NCBI RefSeq assembly: GCF_023284025.1
Contig: NZ_JAKIKR010000040.1
Coordinates: 1 to 47,191 of the forward strand
Direction: 5' to 3'
DNA from: Shewanella abyssi
GTDB taxonomy: Bacteria; Pseudomonadota; Gammaproteobacteria; Enterobacterales; Shewanellaceae
DNA: 47,191 nt
A program made the translations under genes and the position numbers. This document shows, one piece after another, positions 30,486-40,451 of this stretch. The notes under the pieces were generated by a model. That model had not been told where the DNA came from. It saw only the letters and a program-made list of their open reading frames with translations, and did not search any database. Numbering within the stretch: the first letter of the stretch is position 1; the number at the start of each line of letters is the position of its first letter.

Positions 30486-31442
30486 ATGCGGGGCTTATTA
30501 TTGGCGGTTGTTTGCGCAAGTCTTATTGCTTGTAGCAGTGCTCCTCACTGTAATAAACAGCCACGCTCTACTTGGGCTGAGCAAACACAGATCAGTGCTG
30601 ATATTAGCCAACTTGCCTCTGATGAATTTACTGGACGAGATACAGGATCCGAGGGAGCAGCCTTAACCAGACACTATCTAATCAGTCGCTTTCAGCAGAT
30701 AGGTCTTGAGCCGTGGCAAGGCGACTACCAGCATCCATTCAGTTATTCAGCATCGTTTTCTGACCAACTGGGGATAAATATTGCTGGAGTCGTATTAGCC
30801 CATAAACCGACAAGCCAATGGCGGGTTGTGCTGGCCCATTATGACCACCTCGGCAGCAAAGGGTCACGTATTTATTATGGCGCTGATGATAACGCCTCTG
30901 GGGTATCAGGTTTACTGCAAATAGCTCAGCACGCAGCCACTCAAGCAACTGATGTCAACCTACTCTTTGTGGCCACTGATGCAGAAGAACCAGGCTTGCA
31001 TGGCGGTTATGCCCTCGTCGATACGTTTGCAAAAAAGAACATTCTGCCGCAGACATCTCAAATAGAGCTGGTGATTAATTTGGATATGATAGGTCGTCCC
31101 GATAGACGCAAGGCTATCTATATTGAAGGAGCAAGGCGCTTTGACTCATATGAACTGATGCAACAATCTATGACGCAGTCAAACCAACTTTGCGTTAAAA
31201 CCCGACACCCTAGAGCATTCGATGGCAGTGTCATCAGCGTTGATTTTTTGAGGGCGTCAGATCATTACCCTATGCACAAGGCGGGGATCCCTTGGCTTTA
31301 CTTTGGAGTGCCAACACATAAAGATTATCATCAACCCAGTGATACAACAGATAAAATAGATATTAGTTTTGTTGCTGTTGTGGCCGAATCTGCTTACCAA
31401 CTACTGATAATTGATAGTTTTCTGCTTCAATATAGCCCTTAA
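30486..31442 (+). CDS. M28-family zinc peptidase, lipoprotein
   Basis: 318 aa. The N-terminus MRGLLLAVVCASLIACSSAP is a lipoprotein signal peptide with lipobox LIAC, so the mature protein is anchored to a membrane on the periplasmic side. The di-zinc aminopeptidase residues of M28 are in order: His in LAHYDHLG, bridging Asp in GADDNASG, catalytic Glu and zinc Glu in ATDAEEPG, Asp in LDMIGRPD, and a final His in KDYHQPSD. It likely trims peptides in the periplasm. The ATG follows GGGAG. It stands alone between uvrA and deaD. Confidence 0.88.
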   Translation: MRGLLLAVVCASLIACSSAPHCNKQPRSTWAEQTQISADISQLASDEFTGRDTGSEGAALTRHYLISRFQQIGLEPWQGDYQHPFSYSASFSDQLGINIAGVVLAHKPTSQWRVVLAHYDHLGSKGSRIYYGADDNASGVSGLLQIAQHAATQATDVNLLFVATDAEEPGLHGGYALVDTFAKKNILPQTSQIELVINLDMIGRPDRRKAIYIEGARRFDSYELMQQSMTQSNQLCVKTRHPRAFDGSVISVDFLRASDHYPMHKAGIPWLYFGVPTHKDYHQPSDTTDKIDISFVAVVAESAYQLLIIDSFLLQYSP

Positions 31443-31668
31443 AAGCCATTTTTATTTGTTTTTACTCCTAGCTAAACTACTAATTGGCCTACATATTGCT
31501 TAGTTATTAAGAAAAATAGCAGCATTAAATGGTAATACCAATTGCACCCTGCTATAATAATCGGCTTACTGATAAATGTTTCGGTGCGGGAAGTCGACAC
31601 GGGGTTGATTTTCTGTCTATAAACCCAAGCGTAATTATTGCGCTTGCTATTCCACAAGGCTACAACCC

Positions 31669-33504
31669 ATGTCATCCAATGAAAAAACTTTCCGCGAACT
31701 CGGTCTATCCGAGCCTTTGTTGCGTGCTCTTGACGAGCTCGGTTACGAAAAACCAACACCAATCCAAGCTGCGAGTATCGATCCTCTCATGGCGGGTAAA
31801 GATATTTTAGGTCAAGCTCAAACAGGTACGGGTAAAACAGGTGCATTCGCGCTGCCTCTACTAAACAACGTTGACCCAAAGATTCATGCTCCACAAATTT
31901 TGGTACTTGCACCAACACGTGAACTTGCCGTTCAAGTTGCTGAAGCTTTCGCAAGTTACGCAAAATTCACCCCTGGTTTGCACGTTCTGCCTATTTACGG
32001 CGGACAAAGCATACAACAGCAATTAACAGCACTACGTCGTGGACCACAAATCATTGTCGGTACTCCTGGCCGTGTTATGGACCACATGCGTCGTGGCACT
32101 CTTAAGCTAGATTCGCTTAAAGCGATGGTGCTTGATGAAGCCGATGAGATGCTAAAAATGGGCTTCATCGATGATATCGAATGGATCCTAGAGCATACTC
32201 CTAAGCAACGCCAACTAGCGCTATTCTCGGCAACTATGCCTGAGCAAATTAAGCGTGTTGCTAACAAATATTTGACTGACCCTGTACACGTTAAAATTGC
32301 AACAACAACCACTACTGTTGAAACAATTGAGCAGCGTTTTGTGCAAGTGTCACAGCACAACAAACTAGAAGCACTAGTACGTGTTCTAGAAGTTGAGAAG
32401 ACCGAAGGTATTATCATCTTCGTTCGTACTCGTAACAGCTGTGTTGAGCTAGCTGAAAAGTTAGAAGCCCGCGGTTATGCTTCATCACCTCTACATGGTG
32501 ATATGAACCAACAAGCACGTGAACGTGCTGTTGATCAGCTTAAGCGTGGCAAGTTAGATATCATCATCGCCACTGACGTTGCGGCTCGTGGTCTTGACGT
32601 TGAGCGTATTGGACACGTAGTAAACTACGATATCCCATATGATACTGAAGCTTATGTTCACCGTATCGGCCGTACTGGTCGTGCTGGTCGTACTGGTATG
32701 GCGATTCTTTTCGTTACACACAGAGAGATGCGTATGTTGCGCACTATCGAACGTGCAACGAACAGCCGTATCTCGCCAATGGATGTACCTAGCCCAGAGA
32801 CAGTGACCGAGCGTCGTCTTTCTCGCTTAGGTGAGCAAATTTCTGAAGTGATAGCTAAAGACTCTTTAGACTTCATGAAAGGTGCTGTAGCAAAACTATG
32901 TCAAGAGCTAGAGGTCGATACTGACATTCTTGCAGCAGCACTTCTGCAGCAAGTACAGAAAGATCGTCCACTTCAGTTACCATCAATTCATGAGCGTCAG
33001 CGCGATAGCCGCGATGACCGTAACTCTCGTGATCGTAATGACCGTAACTCTCGTGATCGTAATGACCGTGCTCCTCGTGAGCGTGGTGACCGTCCACGTC
33101 GTGAATCTCGTCCTACACCGTCAAGTATCGGTTTAGCTGATTCATTGAAGGACAATCCAGATGTTAAGATGTGTCGCTATATCATCGATGTAGGTCGTGA
33201 GAATGGTGTTGGTGTTGGTAACATTGTTGGTGCAGTCGCTAACGAAGCAAACATCGACAGCCGTTACATTGGTCAAATCCAATTGTTTGACCACGTCACT
33301 GCCATTGATCTTCCTGACGGAATGCCAAAAGATGTACTTGAGCACCTTAGAAAAGTACGTGTATGTGGCCGTCCATTGAATATTCGCGAAGCTGCAGGCG
33401 AGACGTTTGAGAACACTTCAGGTGGCGATAGCCGTCCTGCACGTCGTCCTCGCAAACCTGCCGGCGACAGAAAGCCGCACCGTAAAGGTCCAGCAGGCGA
33501 GTAA
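31669..33504 (+). CDS. deaD: DEAD-box ATP-dependent RNA helicase DeaD/CsdA
   Basis: 611 aa. It unwinds RNA duplexes during ribosome assembly and mRNA turnover, especially in the cold. Motifs in order: Q motif FRELGLSEPLLRALDELGYEKPTPIQ region, motif I AQTGTGKT, PTRELA, GTPGR, DEAD, SAT, RGLDV and HRIGRTGRAG. After residue 430 an Arg-rich repeat (SRDRND units) leads to the DbpA-type RNA-binding domain (IGLADSLKDNPDVKMCRYIIDVGR), then a basic tail. The 226-bp region before the start is gene-free and long enough for the extended cold-shock leader usual in this gene. Tandem repeats and a terminator follow. Confidence 0.97.
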   Translation: MSSNEKTFRELGLSEPLLRALDELGYEKPTPIQAASIDPLMAGKDILGQAQTGTGKTGAFALPLLNNVDPKIHAPQILVLAPTRELAVQVAEAFASYAKFTPGLHVLPIYGGQSIQQQLTALRRGPQIIVGTPGRVMDHMRRGTLKLDSLKAMVLDEADEMLKMGFIDDIEWILEHTPKQRQLALFSATMPEQIKRVANKYLTDPVHVKIATTTTTVETIEQRFVQVSQHNKLEALVRVLEVEKTEGIIIFVRTRNSCVELAEKLEARGYASSPLHGDMNQQARERAVDQLKRGKLDIIIATDVAARGLDVERIGHVVNYDIPYDTEAYVHRIGRTGRAGRTGMAILFVTHREMRMLRTIERATNSRISPMDVPSPETVTERRLSRLGEQISEVIAKDSLDFMKGAVAKLCQELEVDTDILAAALLQQVQKDRPLQLPSIHERQRDSRDDRNSRDRNDRNSRDRNDRAPRERGDRPRRESRPTPSSIGLADSLKDNPDVKMCRYIIDVGRENGVGVGNIVGAVANEANIDSRYIGQIQLFDHVTAIDLPDGMPKDVLEHLRKVRVCGRPLNIREAAGETFENTSGGDSRPARRPRKPAGDRKPHRKGPAGE

Positions 33505-33548
33505 TTTCGCAAAAGATAACGGAATGATGTCAGTTTCTATGAATTAGA

Positions 33549-33677
33549 AATTGACATAACTGTTGTGGGCATAACGTCAATTTTTATCCATCCGTGGTAA
33601 ATTGACATAAATGTTCCAGACATAAAGTCAATTTTTATCCATCCGTGGAAAATTGACATAAATGTTCCAGACATAAA
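33549..33677. repeat. 51-bp tandem repeat after deaD (about 2.5 copies)
   Basis: AATTGACATAA starts at 33549, 33600 and 33651, a period of exactly 51 bp. Units 1 and 2 end with TTTTTATCCATCCGTGG. Within each unit AAATTGAC pairs with GTCAATTT across about 20 nt and is followed by T residues, so each unit resembles a weak terminator hairpin. The third, partial unit runs into the strong terminator. Unit 1 differs from unit 2 mainly in the loop. Confidence 0.9.
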
Positions 33678-33700
33678 AAGGAGCCCATGGCTCCTTTTTT
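33675..33700 (+). terminator. Rho-independent terminator of deaD
   Basis: AAAAAGGAGCC, loop CAT, GGCTCCTTTTTT; perfectly paired and potentially bidirectional. Confidence 0.9.
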
Positions 33701-33762
33701 GTTATCTAATTTTCAGTAAATTATTTGTAGCAACATCCTGTTATACCAAGCTGTAACCCGCT

Positions 33763-34011
33763 TTAATCAACCCTCTTATACTGTCGATTTTCCTCTTCCA
33801 GCTTCAAGGCTTTGATACATGCCTGACACAAACAAGACTTAGCATCCAATAACTGATTTACTCGCTCAGTACCCATGGCACTAGCAAGTACCGTCTTCGA
33901 TGGGAATGCTTGGGTACTACACCAACACTGCTCAATGCTCTTACCCTGCAATACTGAACAGCCATTTTGAGACTGGCACCGCGGACAAATGGAAGGATCG
34001 GCTTTCATCAT
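33763..34011 (-). CDS. Cysteine-rich CWC family protein
   Basis: 82 aa. The CWC pattern is clear: CPRCQSQNGCSV near the N-terminus, QCWCSTQAF in the middle and a C-terminal CLCQACIKA. Eight Cys residues suggest metal binding, but the role of this family is not known. It is downstream of the GFA gene on the same strand, 12 bp apart, so the two are probably cotranscribed. Confidence 0.85.
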   Translation of the reverse strand: MMKADPSICPRCQSQNGCSVLQGKSIEQCWCSTQAFPSKTVLASAMGTERVNQLLDAKSCLCQACIKALKLEEENRQYKRVD

Positions 34012-34023
34012 ATTATGTTTTCC

Positions 34024-34392
34024 TCATCGGTCCGCTGGATGGTTTACCCCGTCGACCATAGTAACCTGGGTTAATTCATAGGGGTTAACGCCTTCGATAC
34101 AGCCAACATTCACGCCAAATTGGTTCGGATTAGAGCGCCTTTGATGATGAGTATATATTCCGCAGATACTGCAAAAATAGTGCTTAGCCGTCAGAGTATT
34201 GAATTGATAGAACGATAATTTATCTTTACCCGCAACTACTTCTAGACCTTTAAGATCGGCAGAGGTCACTATAGTGCCGCGGCGCCGGCACATAGAGCAA
34301 TCACAGCGGCGCAGATCGGTAACGCCATCAGGTAGATTAAGAGATAGCCTAACCGCACCACAATGACAGCTAGCGCTATGTGTTTGTGTCAT
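34024..34392 (-). CDS. GFA (CENP-V/GFA domain) family protein
   Basis: 122 aa. Members of this zinc-binding fold include glutathione-dependent formaldehyde-activating enzymes, though most are uncharacterised. Zinc ligands are visible as CHCG (residues 9-12), CDCSMCRRRG near 30-39 and CSICGIYTHHQRR near 74. Length and order fit the whole domain. The ATG has a GGGGA-type site upstream. It precedes the CWC gene. The substrate is unknown. Confidence 0.87.
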   Translation of the reverse strand: MTQTHSASCHCGAVRLSLNLPDGVTDLRRCDCSMCRRRGTIVTSADLKGLEVVAGKDKLSFYQFNTLTAKHYFCSICGIYTHHQRRSNPNQFGVNVGCIEGVNPYELTQVTMVDGVNHPADR

Positions 34393-34429
34393 AAAATCCC
34401 CTTTTATCTCAGCGAACTATTAATGTAAC

Positions 34430-34455
34430 AAAAAGGGCTCGTATTAACGAAGCCC
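34430..34455 (-). terminator. Distal terminator of the metF transcript
   Basis: Minus strand: GGGCT, inner pairs CGT/ACG, AGCCC, then TTTTT. It lies beyond the metF 3'-end repeats and after the hairpin at 34463-34498. Confidence 0.75.
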
Positions 34456-34462
34456 ATTTACC

Positions 34463-34498
34463 AAAAAACCAATAGACTAGCTAGTAGGCTATTGGTTT
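34463..34498 (-). terminator. First terminator of the metF transcript
   Basis: Minus strand: AAACCAATAG and CTATTGGTTT form a perfect 10-bp stem with a 13-nt loop and a following run of T residues. It is the first terminator met after the metF stop codon, about 630 bp away, so the repeat array should be part of the metF mRNA. Confidence 0.85.
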
Positions 34499-34520
34499 AT
34501 TCACGCTAAACTAAAAGTGA

Positions 34521-36041
<1,521 letters not shown>

Positions 36042-36063
36042 TTAGTCTCACAATTTTCGATAT

Positions 36064-36095
36064 AGACGTTTGGACGTCTATATGTCCATATACTA
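36064..36095. promoter_or_regulatory. MetJ operator of metF
   Basis: Four consecutive 8-mers AGACGTTT, GGACGTCT, ATATGTCC, ATATACTA; the consensus met box is AGACGTCT. The first two match well and the last two weakly, as is usual for MetJ arrays. Methionine, through S-adenosylmethionine-bound MetJ, should repress metF. Confidence 0.9.
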
Positions 36096-36196
36096 GAGAA
36101 ACTGAGATTGAAGTCAAGTGTAAAAAGCAGGCAAGTGAGTTTTTTTCTTGAGACAGTAAAATGTATCGATATAAACCGAATGCCTAGGCCTTAGAT

Positions 36197-36230
36197 CAAA
36201 AAAATGCATGCCAGCGTAACTGACATGCAT
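36197..36230 (-). terminator. Terminator of the metB-metL operon
   Basis: Minus strand: ATGCATGTCAG and CTGGCATGCAT pair (one G-U) with a 5-nt loop, followed by seven T residues. Confidence 0.9.
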
Positions 36231-36264
36231 CTATTATTTAAGCTGTTTTAAGCAACTTTACCGC

Positions 36265-38658
36265 CTACTCCTGTAGTAGGTCTCGGCAGATATGAGCAAG
36301 ATCAGATTGCACCGCGGCGGCCGTCACCTGTCTTCCAGCTCCTGGTCCACGAATGATCAGTGGATTGTCTTGGTAGAACTTGCTGCGAATAACAAACACA
36401 TTATCGCCAGGGGTTAAGTTGGCATAAGGATGATTGTTATCAACCCATTGCAGACTCACTTCGGCCTTTAATTTGCCGTCGACTCTATCTAGCGCAGCGA
36501 CGTATCTAAGCACTTTATCTTGCTCGACTGCGGCTAAATACTGCTGCAACATATCTTCATCTAGCTCATCGATACGCGATAAAAATTGCGCTAACGGCAG
36601 CTCAGCAAGATGCTTAGGCACCAATGACTTGAGCTCGATGTCGTCAAGTTCGATCTCTAAGCCAATCTCACGGGCCAAAATGAGCAATTTACGCTGCATA
36701 TCTCGACCCGATAGATCATCACGGGGATCTGGCTCTGTGATCCCTAGCCCTCGCGCTTCAACCACTAGCTCTGAAAAGGGTCTAGCTGCATCATAGTTTT
36801 CAAATAACCAACATAAGGTACCTGAAAAAATGCCGCCAACGGCTTCAATACTGTCACCGCTGTTATGCAGATCATTGATGGCGTGCTGTACCGGCAGACC
36901 TGCTCCACAACTGGCATTATAACGCCAAAACAAGCGACGATTACCCAGCTGTAGCTTTAACTCACGATAAAAAGGCAGTGGCCCAGAGCCTGCAAGCTTA
37001 TTGGCACTCACAACATGAATACCGCGGGCAAAAAATTCTGGGTATTGCAAAGTTAGATCTGCACTGGCACTAATATCAAGCGCGACAACTTCATCACACT
37101 CAAGCTCTTGTAGCTCATCAAACAAGTGACCATACTGCCAAGGCGATGCATCTCGCTCAAATACCGCCTTCCAAGAATCCAGTGCAATCCCCCTATCGCT
37201 AATTAACGCTTTGCGAGAGCTAACGAGTCCGACAAGATCGACACTGGCCTCAAGCTCTTTATTTAAAGCCGCTCTGGCGCCGTTAAATAGCTCTATCCAA
37301 GCTTCACCAATGTTGCCTACACCCAAGAGCAATACGCCAATGCGCTTGCGTGGGCCTGCACAGCGACGATGTACTTTTTGAGTTAATAAGTTGACTTGCG
37401 ATTGCGGCACTAACGTCACCAAGCTCATACCGTCATTAAACAGCGGACGGGCATTACGGCTGAGTAACCTGGCAAAACCGCGGCGATAAAGATCGGCATC
37501 GGCACTGACTAACGCAACAAGACCATAATCGTCTCTAATTTGAATATCGGTAATACCTAACGCTTCGCCATTAGCATCGAGCAGCGCTTGTACTTGCTTT
37601 TGATTTTCAACAGTAACGGTGAGTTCAACCCGCTTTTTTCCAAGGGACCAATGCGCTAGAGGGTATAATCCCGAATCAGTTAACAAATTGAGCAATGCAG
37701 AGAAAGCCCCGTCCAACTGAATATTAAACAGTGACACGCTGTTGAGATTAGTCACCACGGGCGCGCTAGCAGAAGAGCTTTTAGGGGCGATTAAGGTAAA
37801 GTCAGTATGTGATGCATAACTTGAGCGCACAGCAAGGCTGACTTCAGTATCAAACAGCGGCTGTAGGGTACGGTTGTGCAATACCGGCGAGCCTAAATGT
37901 GCCAGCCGGTTAGCCTCGTCTAACGATAAGCTACTCAATAGTTTGGCATCATTTATTTTATTAGGATCGGCGTTAAATACACCTTCAACATCAGTCCAAA
38001 TCGTTACCCGCTCAATATCCGCTAAGCTGGCGATTAGCGTGGCGCTAAAGTCGGAGCCATTACGGCCCAATAATAAAGTGTCACCCTTGTCATTGGCGCA
38101 GATAAAGCCGGTGATAATGAGCCGTTCATTGGGATGGGCTTCAATGAGGGCTTGTACTCTTTGACGAGAGTCTTGCAAGCGGATCTGCGGCACTGCGCCT
38201 TCATCGGCAATCAGCAGGGTACGCGCATCGACATCAGACGCTGCCACACCTGACTCTCGCAATAAAGCTGCCAGTAAACGAGATGACCAACGCTCGCCAA
38301 AACTAACCACCTGGCTGCTTTGGTAATCGTTGATAGGTACTAATGATAACAAGCTGATCAGTTGCGCTTTATCGTTTGAAAGGCGCTCTCTTAGCGAACG
38401 AGCTTGCTCATTCGACAGTAACTGCTCTATCAGTCTTTGCTGAAAACTAATCAGCGTTTGTAACTCTTCTTGCCACAACTGTTTAGTGGTGCTCAGTTCC
38501 AGCAATCGATATAAAAAGTTTGTGCTTTTTCCTGCCGCAGAAACCACCACAAGATCGTCACTGTGACCATGAGTCAGGAGAATATGTGCAACGCGACGAT
38601 AGCAGTCTGCGTCAGCTAAACTGGAGCCACCAAATTTATGTAAGTGACAACGTGCCAT
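36265..38658 (-). CDS. metL: Bifunctional aspartokinase / homoserine dehydrogenase II
   Basis: 797 aa. It carries out two steps from aspartate toward methionine: phosphorylation of aspartate and reduction of aspartate semialdehyde. The N-terminal aspartokinase begins HLHKFGGSSLADADCYRRVA; a degenerate regulatory middle follows; the homoserine dehydrogenase starts at about residue 450 with the NAD(P)-binding VLLLGVGNIGEAWIELF and includes SANKLAGSGPLPFYREL and GGIFSGTLCWLFENY. Length and gene order (directly after metB, 15-bp gap, AAGGGG before the ATG) identify it as MetL rather than ThrA. Control should be by MetJ at the metB promoter. Confidence 0.97.
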   Translation of the reverse strand: MARCHLHKFGGSSLADADCYRRVAHILLTHGHSDDLVVVSAAGKSTNFLYRLLELSTTKQLWQEELQTLISFQQRLIEQLLSNEQARSLRERLSNDKAQLISLLSLVPINDYQSSQVVSFGERWSSRLLAALLRESGVAASDVDARTLLIADEGAVPQIRLQDSRQRVQALIEAHPNERLIITGFICANDKGDTLLLGRNGSDFSATLIASLADIERVTIWTDVEGVFNADPNKINDAKLLSSLSLDEANRLAHLGSPVLHNRTLQPLFDTEVSLAVRSSYASHTDFTLIAPKSSSASAPVVTNLNSVSLFNIQLDGAFSALLNLLTDSGLYPLAHWSLGKKRVELTVTVENQKQVQALLDANGEALGITDIQIRDDYGLVALVSADADLYRRGFARLLSRNARPLFNDGMSLVTLVPQSQVNLLTQKVHRRCAGPRKRIGVLLLGVGNIGEAWIELFNGARAALNKELEASVDLVGLVSSRKALISDRGIALDSWKAVFERDASPWQYGHLFDELQELECDEVVALDISASADLTLQYPEFFARGIHVVSANKLAGSGPLPFYRELKLQLGNRRLFWRYNASCGAGLPVQHAINDLHNSGDSIEAVGGIFSGTLCWLFENYDAARPFSELVVEARGLGITEPDPRDDLSGRDMQRKLLILAREIGLEIELDDIELKSLVPKHLAELPLAQFLSRIDELDEDMLQQYLAAVEQDKVLRYVAALDRVDGKLKAEVSLQWVDNNHPYANLTPGDNVFVIRSKFYQDNPLIIRGPGAGRQVTAAAVQSDLAHICRDLLQE

Positions 38659-38673
38659 CTTAAACCCCTTTAA

Positions 38674-39834
38674 TTAACAAGCGACAGCTGCATTGAGCGC
38701 AGCTTCTATGTCGGCAACAAGATCATCAGCATCTTCAATACCAACAGAAAGACGAATAAGGGTGTCTTTAATCCCTGCTTGAGCACGTGCCTGAGGATCC
38801 ATCGCTCGATGCGTCATGGTTGCAGGCACAGCCACTAGACTTTCTACCCCTCCGAGGCTTTCTGCAACAGAGAAATAATTAAGATTTTTTAAGAAAGCGA
38901 CTAATTGCTCTTCACCACCTTTTAATTCAAAGCTGAGCATCGCCCCAAAGCCTTTTTGCTGCTTGACTGCAATTTTATGACCGGGGTGATCTTTAAGCCC
39001 TGGGTAATAAATTTTATCAACCGCGCTATGACGGCTAAGAGTATCAAGGATCCGCTGCGCATTCGCCTGATGTTGGCGAATTCTCACCGCAAGTGTTCGA
39101 ATTCCGCGCAATGTAAGATAACTATCGAATGCACCGCCCGTCAGACCTAAGGTATTTGACCACCAATGCAACAGCTCGCCCAGTTCAGCCTCTTTCGCCA
39201 CCACAGCACCACCGACAACATCACTGTGGCCATTGATATATTTTGTGGTCGAATGGATCACGATATCGGCGCCAAGCAGTAAAGGTTGTTGCAACATTGG
39301 CGATAGGAAAGTGTTATCAGCGACAACAAGCGCACCCACTTCGTGGCTGGCTGCACTTATCGCTTCAATATCCACAACCCTTAACAATGGGTTTGACGGC
39401 GTTTCTAACCACACCATTTTAGGCTTTCTAGCAATGGCTATCGCCAATGCTGCGGTATCGGTTTGATCGACTACCTCAAGTTTGAATTGACCTTTTTTCG
39501 CCAGATTGACAAATAAACGATAACTACCGCCATAACAATCATGAGGTACCACCAACAGGTCATCGGGACCCAGTAAACTCGTCACTAAAGTTATTGCAGC
39601 CATTCCAGTACAAGTCACTATCCCAGTGCAGCCTTTTTCTAGCTCAGCAATAGCTGAGCCTAAGATTGAACGAGTGGGGTTGCCTGAGCGGCTATAATCG
39701 AAATCTCTTGGATTTTTGTGACCATCAAAAGAATAATTTGTAGAAAGATAGATCGGAGGTACAACCGCACCGTGCTGGGTATCGGACTCAATGCCTTGGC
39801 GCACCGCTACAGTGGCTAGTTTACGCTCGGTCAT
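38674..39834 (-). CDS. metB: Cystathionine gamma-synthase
   Basis: 386 aa, as in E. coli. A PLP enzyme that joins an activated homoserine ester with cysteine to make cystathionine. The PLP lysine is K198 in IHSTTKYINGHSD; also visible are YSRSGNPTRS (phosphate-binding Tyr and Arg), CTGMAAITLV and WLETPSNPLLRVVDI. Position at the head of metB-metL, divergent from metJ, separates it from the related metC. AGAGGAG lies before the ATG. The divergent spacer carries two MetJ arrays. Confidence 0.97.
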   Translation of the reverse strand: MTERKLATVAVRQGIESDTQHGAVVPPIYLSTNYSFDGHKNPRDFDYSRSGNPTRSILGSAIAELEKGCTGIVTCTGMAAITLVTSLLGPDDLLVVPHDCYGGSYRLFVNLAKKGQFKLEVVDQTDTAALAIAIARKPKMVWLETPSNPLLRVVDIEAISAASHEVGALVVADNTFLSPMLQQPLLLGADIVIHSTTKYINGHSDVVGGAVVAKEAELGELLHWWSNTLGLTGGAFDSYLTLRGIRTLAVRIRQHQANAQRILDTLSRHSAVDKIYYPGLKDHPGHKIAVKQQKGFGAMLSFELKGGEEQLVAFLKNLNYFSVAESLGGVESLVAVPATMTHRAMDPQARAQAGIKDTLIRLSVGIEDADDLVADIEAALNAAVAC

Positions 39835-39866
39835 GTACTACTCCTCTTGCTTGTTTTTCTTATTTA

Positions 39867-39890
39867 GGATGTCTGGACGTCTAAATGTAC
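39867..39890. promoter_or_regulatory. MetJ operator proximal to metB
   Basis: Three consecutive 8-mers GGATGTCT, GGACGTCT, AAATGTAC, close to the met box consensus AGACGTCT. They sit 33 bp before the metB start and should control metB-metL. Confidence 0.9.
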
Positions 39891-39920
39891 CTAAGCAATT
39901 CACCCTAGTCAATCACTTTT

Positions 39921-39952
39921 GGCCGTTTAGACGTCCGAACATTTAGAAATCT
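39921..39952. promoter_or_regulatory. MetJ operator proximal to metJ
   Basis: Four consecutive 8-mers GGCCGTTT, AGACGTCC, GAACATTT, AGAAATCT. The second is nearly consensus. It lies about 93 bp before the metJ start and fits autoregulation of metJ, as in enterobacteria. A 30-bp gap separates it from the metB-side array. Confidence 0.85.
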
Positions 39953-40044
39953 ATTTGCATTTGTCATAAAATAGAGGCAATAATTTGACTGTGCTGTATA
40001 ACGGGTTAAAATCTGCCCCGCATTTAAAAATTACAGGTGAGTCA

Positions 40045-40359
40045 ATGACTGAGTGGAACGGCGATTATATCAGCCCATATGCTGAACACGGAAAAAAGAA
40101 TGAGCAAGTAAAAAAAATTACTGTTTCTATTCCTTTGAAAGTACTCAAGGTGCTTACCGATGAGCGTACACGCCGCCAAGTGAATAACTTACGTCATGCC
40201 ACCAATAGCGAATTACTCTGTGAGGCGTTTCTACACGCTTACACAGGACAACCGCTGCCAAATGACGGTGATCTTTCAAAAGATAAGCCTGATAGCATGC
40301 CAGCGGAAGTTAAACGCTTGATGGATGAGATGGGCATTGAGTGGGAAGAGCTCGAGTAG
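40045..40359 (+). CDS. metJ: Methionine repressor MetJ
   Basis: 104 aa from [24 protein letters not shown] precedes this ATG, and alignment with E. coli MetJ (which starts [16 protein letters not shown]) supports it over the longer frame from 39985. A ribbon-helix-helix repressor that binds met boxes with S-adenosylmethionine as corepressor. The DNA-contacting strand KKITVSIP and helices [20 protein letters not shown] are conserved almost unchanged; only the C-terminus diverges. It should repress metB-metL, metF and itself, all of which carry boxes in this window. Confidence 0.98.
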   Translation: MTEWNGDYISPYAEHGKKNEQVKKITVSIPLKVLKVLTDERTRRQVNNLRHATNSELLCEAFLHAYTGQPLPNDGDLSKDKPDSMPAEVKRLMDEMGIEWEELE

Positions 40360-40376
40360 ACAGGCTAAGTATATGT

Positions 40377-40406
40377 AAACAAGGACCGCTATAGTGGTCC
40401 TTGTTT
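40377..40406 (+). terminator. Terminator of metJ
   Basis: AAACAAGGACC and GGTCCTTGTTT form a perfect 11-bp stem with an 8-nt loop; the downstream T-run is short, as some T residues are inside the stem. Confidence 0.8.
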
Positions 40407-40451
40407 GCTTTAGCTCGGGAAAAATAACCATCATTAGCACTAGGTAGTAAA

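Noticed and set aside
31533..31545. TAATACCAATT upstream of deaD as a second MITE
   Set aside because: Only one end is visible and no inverted partner follows within several hundred bases.
32873..33097. His/Gly-rich 74-aa frame antisense to deaD
   Set aside because: It is the mirror of the Arg-Asp repeat codons of deaD; low-complexity artefact.
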